NCBI GenBank assembly: GCA_041658465.1
Contig: JBBAAC010000022.1
Span: 1 to 19,459 of the forward strand
DNA: 19,459 nt
Direction: 5' to 3'
Origin: JAJZQH01 sp041658465
GTDB lineage: Bacteria; UBA10199; 2-02-FULL-44-16; JAAZCA01
The notes below the pieces were generated by a model. The model saw nothing but the letters and a program-made list of their open reading frames with translations, was not told the DNA's origin and ran no database searches. Shown one piece after another: positions 14,358 through 19,459 of this stretch. Position numbers and translations under genes: made by a program. Positions within the stretch are counted from its first letter, which is position 1. The number at the start of each line of letters is the position of its first letter.

Positions 14358-14386
14358 AAAAAAATGGGGCGCCTAAAAGGCGCCCC
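14358..14386 (-). terminator. Rho-independent terminator of the ACT gene
   Basis: GGGGCGCC (14366-14373) and GGCGCCCC (14379-14386) form an 8-bp GC stem around a 5-nt loop. Read on the minus strand, the stem is followed by A then seven T (complement of 14358-14364). It lies 27 bp after the ACT gene stop and before the next minus-strand gene. Confidence 0.88.
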
Positions 14387-14412
14387 GCTGCATGAAATAC
14401 CAAGAAGTTTCG

Positions 14413-14877
14413 CTACCGAATGTTATTCAGAACCTCGATTGTCTTCTTCGTGTCGCTGGTATCGAATGCGATGACCGTTGCATCCGAGTTCGGCACCCCG
14501 GTGGAATATGAACAGAACGTGTTGATATGCGCATTCGCCAGCGCCATTGCGGCCTTCGTGATGCGACCCGGTTCATTGGTGGTATACCAGAGCGCCACGG
14601 GATTCTCCTGAACATTGAAGCCCTCGGAACGGAGGATGTCGCGCGCCTTGCGGTTGTTGTCCGTGACGATGCGGAACGCAGCCTCATGGCCCCACTCATA
14701 TGCTGTGAAGCACTCGATGTTGATGTTGTTTTTTGACAGCGGAGTCGTGAGCCTGGCCATCATGCCGAGCTCGTTCTGCGTGACCACGAGGAGCTCATCT
14801 GCCTTGCGGGTCGAGCCGCTCTTCCCTGTTGTCGTTGAGGTCTTCTTCGTGGTGGTCCTGCCGGTGACGCTAGCCAT
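14413..14877 (-). CDS. Tandem ACT-domain protein with basic Thr/Lys-rich N-terminal tail
   Basis: 154-aa protein with two ACT domains (about 28-92 and 94-152): LLVVTQNELGMMARLTTPLS, NINIECFTAY and FRIVTDNNRKARDILRSEG in the first; NEPGRITKAAMALANAHINT and TVIAFDTSDTKKTIEVLN in the second. Paired ACT domains of this size usually bind an amino acid or other small ligand and act as free-standing sensors; no enzyme is fused. The first 27 residues (TGRTTTKKTSTTTGKSGSTR) are basic and Thr/Ser-rich, unlike typical ACT proteins, and look disordered or nucleic-acid binding. The start is supported by AAGGGGG 5 nt upstream and a TTGACG-N17-TATAGA promoter. A terminator follows, so it is a single-gene unit. 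Confidence 0.85.
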   Translation of the reverse strand: MASVTGRTTTKKTSTTTGKSGSTRKADELLVVTQNELGMMARLTTPLSKNNINIECFTAYEWGHEAAFRIVTDNNRKARDILRSEGFNVQENPVALWYTTNEPGRITKAAMALANAHINTFCSYSTGVPNSDATVIAFDTSDTKKTIEVLNNIR

Positions 14878-14927
14878 TTCATCCCCCTTCCATTAGTTGA
14901 TTATTGGTGTCGATCTAAAACGATAAC

Positions 14928-14956
14928 TCTATAATTAATGAACGGATGAACGTCAA
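14928..14956 (-). promoter_or_regulatory. Predicted promoter of the ACT gene
   Basis: Minus strand: TTGACG (plus 14951-14956; 5/6), a 17-nt spacer and TATAGA (14928-14933; 4/6). This leaves a leader of about 45 nt with a ribosome site, in contrast to the leaderless promoters elsewhere that use the same -10 sequence. Confidence 0.55.
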
Positions 14957-14979
14957 GCAGAGTCATTGAGAAAACAGCA

Positions 14980-15753
14980 TTACTGCTTTCCGAAGAACCT
15001 GGGCAGCCTCTGCGGCAGATAGCCCCCGACCTTGCAGGCGCCGTGCGCGATTAGTTCCCCCCTGTATTCGTGGAGCCAACCCGAGGCGAGGTCGATTACC
15101 CAGATCTCCGGGGTCGCACAGCTCTCTACACTTTCGCACTCCACGTTCATCTGCCTGGTCACTGAGCCGTAGCCCATGACAGCCACGCTATCTTTACCGA
15201 GCCATATCGCGTCGTCCAGGCCCTCGTTCATCGTGCAGTCGAGCACGACCCTGGCCTTGTGCGCCTTTGGCTCATATATGAGCGCGCCGCACGGCGTCTC
15301 TATGTAAGGCTGCCACCCTTCAGCTTCCTTTTTATATGATAGCCGCTCCCAATAGGGGTTTATCTCGTAGCGCCCGCCGGGCGAGCCCGAGTAAAACATC
15401 CTTCCAGGCCCGCTCATGGATTCCTCGACGAGCTTCGTGTCTACGGGGTCATTGCTGAGCTCGGAATCGCCGACCAGCTCCAGCGAACCAAGGGTGAATT
15501 TAGGAACGCAGCTGTTCCACCATTTCGCCCATTCCTGCGCGCGCTTGTTGCCCTTGATCCCCTTCAGATAATCGATCGGCGGCGGCTTGGGCTTTGCATC
15601 CTCGGCAACAAGGTCCTCCGTGCCGCCCGGGAGCTTTCTGAACTTTTTTCGCGACGGACCTTCGTCCTTGTAACCGTTGAAGAAGAAGATGAAGACAATC
15701 GCGAACAAGCAGATCGTCGCGATGCGCAGGAAAATCGTATTTCTTTCACGCAT
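14980..15753 (-). CDS. Membrane-anchored hypothetical protein
   Basis: 257-aa protein of unknown function. It has one N-terminal membrane segment (TIFLRIATICLFAIVFIFFF, about 6-25) with a basic start MRERN, suggesting a periplasmic body. A Lys/Pro-rich linker (RKKFRKLPGG, KPKPPPIDYLKG) leads to a domain with five or six cysteines: WWNSCVPKF, ETPCGALIY, LDCTMNEG, NVECESVESCATPE and HGACKVGGY. These could form disulfides outside the cytoplasm. No domain was recognised. ATG 15753 is chosen over the open frame to 15813 because AGGAGGTG lies 4-5 nt upstream and the signal anchor follows at once. It lies about 100 bp upstream of the ACT gene and is divergent from the nuclease gene. Confidence 0.75.
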   Translation of the reverse strand: MRERNTIFLRIATICLFAIVFIFFFNGYKDEGPSRKKFRKLPGGTEDLVAEDAKPKPPPIDYLKGIKGNKRAQEWAKWWNSCVPKFTLGSLELVGDSELSNDPVDTKLVEESMSGPGRMFYSGSPGGRYEINPYWERLSYKKEAEGWQPYIETPCGALIYEPKAHKARVVLDCTMNEGLDDAIWLGKDSVAVMGYGSVTRQMNVECESVESCATPEIWVIDLASGWLHEYRGELIAHGACKVGGYLPQRLPRFFGKQ

Positions 15754-15818
15754 GGGACACCTCCTGGCCCTGAGTAATACCAGAGTCTCCGCAGAAATAA
15801 AACCCCGAAGCAAAGGCG

Positions 15819-15848
15819 TTGCTTTTCTCTGGATCCCGCCGCTATAGT
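15819..15848 (+). promoter_or_regulatory. Predicted leaderless promoter of the PD-(D/E)XK gene
   Basis: TTGCTT (15819-15824), an 18-nt spacer and TATAGT (15843-15848; 5/6), then 9 nt to ATG 15858. No Shine-Dalgarno is present. Confidence 0.45.
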
Positions 15849-15857
15849 TCCATCGAC

Positions 15858-17084
15858 ATGCCGATATATTCCCACAGCAGGCTAGGGACCTACGAGCAGT
15901 GCCCGCTCAAGTACAAGTATGCCTACATCGATGGAATCAAGCTGAGGAAGGATCATGCGGAGTCTTTCCTCGGCAGCAGATTTCACGAGGTTATGGAGCA
16001 CCTCTATGAGCAGGCGCCTGCCCGGGTTCCGACCCTCGACGATTTGACAGCGCTTTTCAACGCAAATTGGGACAAGAAGTGGCACGCGGGCGTCATCATC
16101 CATAATAATGAACGGAGCGCGGATGATTATCGCGCGATAGGGCTCCGCGCGATCGCCGATTACTACAAGCGGTATGCGCCATTCGACAGCGGTCGAGTGC
16201 TGGGCCTGGAGCGCGAGCTCATCATCGGCCTCGATGAAACCGGCAGGCATCAAGTGCGATGCATCATCGACAGGCTCATGCGACGCGACGACGATGTATT
16301 CGAGATCCATGACTATAAGACTTCCGGATTTCTGCCGGTGCAGGCCGACCTCGCCGCGGACAGGCAGCTGGCCCTTTACGAGATCGCGGTGCGCGGTTCA
16401 TGGCCTGATGTGGCAGGCGTGGAACTCGTCTGGCACTACGTGTCGTTCGATATCGAGATGGGCTCGAGGCGCACGCCGGAGGAGCTCTCGGAGCTTCGGC
16501 AAAAGATCATCGCGCTCATCGATGAGATAGAGGCGGCGACCGATTTTCCGCCGCACGAGTCATCGCTCTGCAGTTGGTGCAATTTTCAGGAGATATGCCC
16601 GCTTTTCGCCCATCGCTTCCGGGTCGCGGCCATGCCATTGGAAGAGTACGCGGAAGAGGTAGGGGTGGGGCTTTGCAATCGCTATGCCAAGCTCGAGGCG
16701 GAGAGGCATGATCTCATGGAGCGCATAAAGAGGATCGAGGCAGAAGAGGAGAAGCTCAAAGAAATCGCAGTCGCGAAGGCCCGGGATGAGGGGGTTCGCA
16801 GGCTCTTCGGCGACTCTCACGTCCTGACCATCCGCGATGACATACGCGTGCGTTATCCAAAGAAGGGGGATCTTGCCCGAGCCGGGTTTGAATCCAGCAT
16901 GAAGATGCTGGGCCTCTGGGAGGAGGTGCTCGATGTGAGCTGGAGCTCGCTCAAGTCGCTGGCTGAGAGGCTGGGATGGGTTTCGCCAGGCGCCGTACCG
17001 CCTGAGCTGAATGAATTCGTGGAGGTGGAGAAGGCCAATCAGGTCAGGCTTTCGAGGCGCAAGGAGAAGGGCGAGGGAAAATAG
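15858..17084 (+). CDS. Stand-alone RecB/Cas4-like PD-(D/E)XK nuclease with Fe-S cysteines
   Basis: 408-aa protein of the PDDEXK_1 (RecB/AddB/Cas4) nuclease group. N-terminal YSHSRLGTYEQCPLKYKYAY carries the first Fe-S cysteine (Cys15). GSRFHEVMEHLY contributes His43. Asp138 (CIIDRL), EIHDYKTS (Asp152, Lys154) and the QxxxY motif RQLALYEIA (Gln170, Tyr174) complete the nuclease core. CSWCNFQEICPLF supplies the other three cysteines (238, 241, 247), the arrangement that holds a [4Fe-4S] cluster in AddB and Cas4. After it come a predicted coiled coil (about 275-315, KLEAERHDLMERIKRIEAEE) and a C-terminal region of unknown role. No helicase, Cas1 or CRISPR is nearby, so a repair role is more likely than adaptation. 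ATG 15858 starts right at the conserved N-terminus and follows a leaderless-type promoter. Confidence 0.9.
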   Translation: MPIYSHSRLGTYEQCPLKYKYAYIDGIKLRKDHAESFLGSRFHEVMEHLYEQAPARVPTLDDLTALFNANWDKKWHAGVIIHNNERSADDYRAIGLRAIADYYKRYAPFDSGRVLGLERELIIGLDETGRHQVRCIIDRLMRRDDDVFEIHDYKTSGFLPVQADLAADRQLALYEIAVRGSWPDVAGVELVWHYVSFDIEMGSRRTPEELSELRQKIIALIDEIEAATDFPPHESSLCSWCNFQEICPLFAHRFRVAAMPLEEYAEEVGVGLCNRYAKLEAERHDLMERIKRIEAEEEKLKEIAVAKARDEGVRRLFGDSHVLTIRDDIRVRYPKKGDLARAGFESSMKMLGLWEEVLDVSWSSLKSLAERLGWVSPGAVPPELNEFVEVEKANQVRLSRRKEKGEGK

Positions 17085-17347
17085 GACTAAAAAGTCTTTA
17101 TTATTATATAATTGAATATAAATTAGTAAATAATTACATGTCATATTGTTAAAGTTTCCATTGAGATATCGCTATTTTTAAATCCTGCTTTAGTTTCAAA
17201 TCTGAAGCGTCGTCATTCAAAACCGATTCTTTACCTGTCAAAACAGGGACGATTAACTCCAACATCCCGAACAATAAGATGAAATGGGCAATGCACCGCA
17301 TTTTTTCCTTGAAAGTGTGACCTTCTTCATTATATAGACCGCCCCCT
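17085..17347. other. AT-rich intergenic region before the HAD-lar operon
   Basis: 263 bp with clearly lower GC than the genes on either side and no supported ORF. Near the start, a weak hairpin (GACT, loop AAAA, AGTC at 17085-17096) followed by TTTATTATT may terminate the nuclease transcript. A small dyad, CCTGT-CAAA-ACAGG, is at 17234-17247. The end holds the promoter of the HAD gene. Nothing else is recognised. Confidence 0.6.
17309..17338 (+). promoter_or_regulatory. Predicted leaderless promoter of the HAD-larE-larB operon
   Basis: TTGAAA (17309-17314; 5/6), an 18-nt spacer and TATAGA (17333-17338), then 9 nt (CCGCCCCCT) to ATG 17348. TATATA at 17331-17336 is an alternative -10 with a 16-nt spacer. 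No Shine-Dalgarno precedes the start. Confidence 0.5.
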
Positions 17348-18004
17348 ATGACTATGCGCGCCCAATATCATTTCATATTTGATCTTGATGGAACAGTAGT
17401 GAACCCCGGCACGGCCATCCCGCGCTGCATCAATTTTGCCCTCAAGAAGCATGGCATGAAGCCTGTGCCGATCGAGCGTCTAAAGCGCTATATCGGCTTC
17501 AGCCTGGAGACCGTCTTCGCTGACATCACCAAGCGCAAGGACAAGCGCTTCCTCAAGACATGCGTGGATGCATACCGCGAGCGCTTCCACAAAGAGGGGA
17601 TACCCGAGCACAGGCTCTATCCCGGGATCGTCGGCCTCCTGGAGGCTGCATCAAAGAACGGCACCCTGATCGTTGCGTCGATCAAGCCTCAGGTCTCCTG
17701 CGAGATGGTACTCGATCACCTGGGCATCAAGGCGCTCTTCAAGTCCGTGTACGGCAGCGAGCTCAACGGAAAGCTCGGCAACAAGATCGAACTGTTCAAG
17801 CATATAATGAAGAAGGAAGGGATCAAGAAGGCCCTCTTCATCGGCGATCGCGGTGTAGACATCGAAGCCGCAAAGAAATGCCAGTGCCCCTCCATCGGCG
17901 TGTCGTACGGATACGGGACAAAAGAGGAGCTTGTGGCGGCCGGCGCAGACAAGATCGCAGAAACGGTCGGCGAGCTGCGCCAGTGCCTGCTGACTTCAGC
18001 ATGA
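17348..18004 (+). CDS. HAD-family phosphatase, phosphoglycolate phosphatase-like
   Basis: 218-aa haloacid-dehalogenase hydrolase of the Gph/PGP type with an alpha-helical cap. Motif I is FDLDGTVVN (nucleophile Asp12, acid/base Asp14), motif II is VASIKP (Ser111), motif III is Lys146 in LGNKIELF, and motif IV is IGDRGVDIEAA (Asp167, Asp171), so it should be an active Mg-dependent phosphatase. The natural substrate cannot be told from sequence. Its TGA overlaps the larE ATG (ATGA at 18001-18004), so the two are translationally coupled. A role dephosphorylating a nickel-pincer nucleotide precursor or by-product is possible but untested. Transcribed from a leaderless-type promoter; the second Met codon (17354) is an alternative start. 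Confidence 0.9.
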   Translation: MTMRAQYHFIFDLDGTVVNPGTAIPRCINFALKKHGMKPVPIERLKRYIGFSLETVFADITKRKDKRFLKTCVDAYRERFHKEGIPEHRLYPGIVGLLEAASKNGTLIVASIKPQVSCEMVLDHLGIKALFKSVYGSELNGKLGNKIELFKHIMKKEGIKKALFIGDRGVDIEAAKKCQCPSIGVSYGYGTKEELVAAGADKIAETVGELRQCLLTSA

Positions 18005-18801
18005 CAAACACATACGAAACAAAGTTCGAGACCCTTAAACGGCGCCTCCGGTCTCTGGAGAGCGCCGTTGTTGCGTTTTCCGGGGGCGTGGACTCCTCCG
18101 TGCTCGTTGCAGTTGCGCACGAGGCGCTTGGCAGCCGCATGATCGCGGTCACTGCGGATTCCCCATCGCTGCCCAGGCAGGATCGCCTCTCCGCAGCCAG
18201 GTTTTGCTCGGAGCGCGGTATCCCGCATACGTTCGTAACGACACTTGAGCTCGATGATCCCAGGTACGCGGCCAATCCAGAGGACCGCTGCTATTTCTGC
18301 AAGAAGTACCTGATGGAGAAGCTCGTCTCTCTCGCGGACGAACGCGGGTTCCGATTCATAGTGGAGGGCACGAACGCGGAGGACCTTGGCGGACACAGGC
18401 CCGGCAACAAGGCGTCCAGGGAGCTTACTCGGGTTGTGACCCCGCTCATCGAGGCCGGGTTTACAAAGGACGACGTACGCCTCTTGGCGCGCGAGCTTGG
18501 GCTTCCGACTGCTGACAAGCCTTCGGCCGCCTGTCTCGCGTCGCGCGTGCCGACCGGAGAGCGGATAACTGCGGAGCTGCTCGCCAGGATCGATCAAGCG
18601 GAAGAGTCGCTGCGCGCGCTCGGCGCTCTGCAGGTAAGGGTGAGGCACCATGGCGAGCTGGCTCGTATCGAGGTAGCGGCAGGGGATATGGAGCTATGTA
18701 TCGGCAGGCGTGAAGATATCCTCTCGATGCTTCGCGAACTCGGTTGGAAGTTCGTCACGCTGGATCTCGCAGGATACAGGACAGGCGGCATGAGGGGATG
18801 A
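18001..18801 (+). CDS. larE: Nickel-pincer cofactor sulfur transferase LarE
   Basis: PP-loop enzyme that adenylates and thiolates pyridinium-3,5-biscarboxylate mononucleotide, the second step of nickel-pincer nucleotide (NPN) synthesis. It is 266 aa, the usual size. The ATP pyrophosphatase loop SGGVDS is at 27-32. DRCYFCKKYL (Cys97, Cys100), EGTNAEDLGGHRPG and KPSAACLASRVPTG (Cys178) follow; Cys178 is at the place of the sacrificial sulfur-donor cysteine in the Lactobacillus enzyme. Having three cysteines (CxxC plus Cys178) suggests the alternative [4Fe-4S] type reported for Thermotoga LarE, in which sulfur is carried on the cluster. The frame is open far upstream inside the HAD gene, but homology starts at ATG 18001. 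larB follows 16 bp later. Confidence 0.93.
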   Translation: MTNTYETKFETLKRRLRSLESAVVAFSGGVDSSVLVAVAHEALGSRMIAVTADSPSLPRQDRLSAARFCSERGIPHTFVTTLELDDPRYAANPEDRCYFCKKYLMEKLVSLADERGFRFIVEGTNAEDLGGHRPGNKASRELTRVVTPLIEAGFTKDDVRLLARELGLPTADKPSAACLASRVPTGERITAELLARIDQAEESLRALGALQVRVRHHGELARIEVAAGDMELCIGRREDILSMLRELGWKFVTLDLAGYRTGGMRG

Positions 18802-18817
18802 GAGGGATGGAATCGAG

Positions 18818-19459
18818 ATGGATGCGAATGCCTTGAAAAAAATACTCGAGCAGGTTGCAGCCGGCGGCGTATCACCCTCCGAGGCGATGGATGCGCTGCG
18901 CGCGATGCCGTTCTCGGACATCGGGTTCGCCAAGCACGACGGGCACAGGCCTCTGCGAAACGGATTCGCAGAGGTGATATTCTGCATGGGCAAGCGCCGC
19001 GAGCACGTCGTCGCCATCGCGGCCGAGGCCCTTGAAAAGGGCCAGAACGTCTTCGGCACGCGCGCAGATGAGGCCTTGCTCGAGGAGGTGAGACAGCGCT
19101 TCCGCACGGCTGAGATCGATCCCGTGAGCCGCACGTTCACGATAATGAAGCGCACCCCGGAGCCCATCGACGCGAGACTCGCGGTCGTGGCCGCAGGCAC
19201 TGCGGATGTGCCGGTCGCGGAAGAGGCGTGCCGCACCGCGCAGTTCGCGGGGCTCGAGGCAGTGCGCTATTACGACGTAGGCGTCGCGGGACTGCAGAGG
19301 CTGCTCGCCTGCATCGAAGAGATACGCAAGGCAGATTGCGCGATAGTCGTAGCGGGCATGGAGGGCGCGTTGCCGAGCGTCGTGGGCGGGCTAATCGAGG
19401 TGCCGATCGTCGCCGTCCCCACGAGCGTAGGCTACGGCGCCAATTTCCAGGGCGTGGCC
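18818..19459 (+). CDS. larB: Nickel-pincer cofactor carboxylase/hydrolase LarB, 3'-truncated
   Basis: PurE-like enzyme that carboxylates nicotinic acid adenine dinucleotide at C5 and releases AMP, the first step of NPN cofactor synthesis. 214 codons are present and the frame runs off the window. The N-terminal helical part (KKILEQVAAGGVSPSEAMDA) leads to DIGFAKHDGHRPLRNGFAEV, with the conserved VIFCMGK and RREHVVAI segments. The PurE-like core has VVAAGTADVPVAEEA, YYDVGVAGLQRLL, IVVAGMEGALPSVVGGL and VPIVAVPTSVGYGANFQGVA. The start ATG 18818 has only a weak, distant G-rich ribosome site. The order HAD-larE-larB suggests larC, or an NPN-dependent racemase (LarA family), just outside the window. 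Confidence 0.93.
   Translation, partial: MDANALKKILEQVAAGGVSPSEAMDALRAMPFSDIGFAKHDGHRPLRNGFAEVIFCMGKRREHVVAIAAEALEKGQNVFGTRADEALLEEVRQRFRTAEIDPVSRTFTIMKRTPEPIDARLAVVAAGTADVPVAEEACRTAQFAGLEAVRYYDVGVAGLQRLLACIEEIRKADCAIVVAGMEGALPSVVGGLIEVPIVAVPTSVGYGANFQGVA

Noticed and set aside
15858..17084. Cas4 of a CRISPR system
   Set aside because: The cysteine and nuclease motifs fit, but the protein is twice the usual Cas4 length and no cas genes or repeats are in the window.
17560..18000. Long upstream extension of the larE frame inside the HAD gene
   Set aside because: The peptide there is Arg-rich, low-quality sequence read in the wrong frame of a clear HAD gene; LarE homology begins at ATG 18001.
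17716..18651. Minus-strand open frame (311 codons) opposite HAD/larE
   Set aside because: Antisense shadow of two well-supported genes; no motif recognised.

Overview
The window suggests a free-living, Gram-negative-type bacterium with a moderately GC-rich genome, possibly a deltaproteobacterial-grade lineage (Myxococcota, Bdellovibrionota or a related uncultured group). The clues are several lipoproteins, a choice-of-anchor-D secreted protein with a Gly/Cys C-terminal tail, REC-HD-GYP and PilZ cyclic-di-GMP proteins, and dense short operons. The taxonomic guess is inference. No CRISPR array, rRNA, transposase, integrase or phage gene was recognised.

Layout. (1) 2-3296 (+) is a tightly overlapped housekeeping operon: trpS (5' end cut off), scpA, scpB and an RluB/RsuA-type pseudouridine synthase. 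It converges on murB (-), overlapping by 13 bp. (2) murB and an M48 lipoprotein protease (+) diverge. (3) 5267-5995 is a small accessory patch: a 54-aa ORF and perhaps a 73-aa ORF on the minus strand, divergent from a 63-aa ribbon-helix-helix-like protein, with two perfect palindromes between them. (4) 6004-8641 holds a REC-HD-GYP phosphodiesterase (-), a PP-loop thiolation-type ATPase (+) and a J-domain/PilZ fusion (+). (5) 8694-11279 encodes a large transglutaminase-like/TPR protein that keeps a lipobox but has almost no signal peptide. (6) 11319-12325 contains the initiator tRNA gene, a terminator embedded in a 27-bp perfect inverted repeat that reaches into the tRNA, and a DUF4412-like lipoprotein. 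(7) 12381-15753 holds a secreted propeptide-like protein (+), then on the minus strand a choice-of-anchor-D protein, a tandem ACT protein and a membrane-anchored hypothetical protein. (8) 15858-17084 is a stand-alone Fe-S PD-(D/E)XK nuclease. (9) 17348-19459 is an operon of a HAD phosphatase, larE and larB (3' end cut off) for nickel-pincer nucleotide cofactor synthesis.

Functional links. The HD-GYP enzyme and the PilZ fusion could be a writer-less c-di-GMP degrade/sense pair. LarB and LarE carry out successive steps of the nickel-pincer cofactor pathway, and the HAD gene is start/stop-coupled to larE. The trpS-scpA-scpB-rluB order is a conserved translation/chromosome-segregation neighbourhood.

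The most notable non-coding signals are: a set of five sigma70-like promoters whose -10 box sits 6-9 nt before the ATG, without a Shine-Dalgarno sequence, which implies leaderless mRNAs; the tRNA-fMet palindrome; the divergent double-palindrome operator; and two secreted-protein genes with 7-8 nt poly-G tracts immediately before the start codon. I found no obviously complete, undescribed multi-gene system. The best candidates for novelty are the small divergent patch at 5267-5995, the J-PilZ fusion and the transglutaminase-like/TPR protein.
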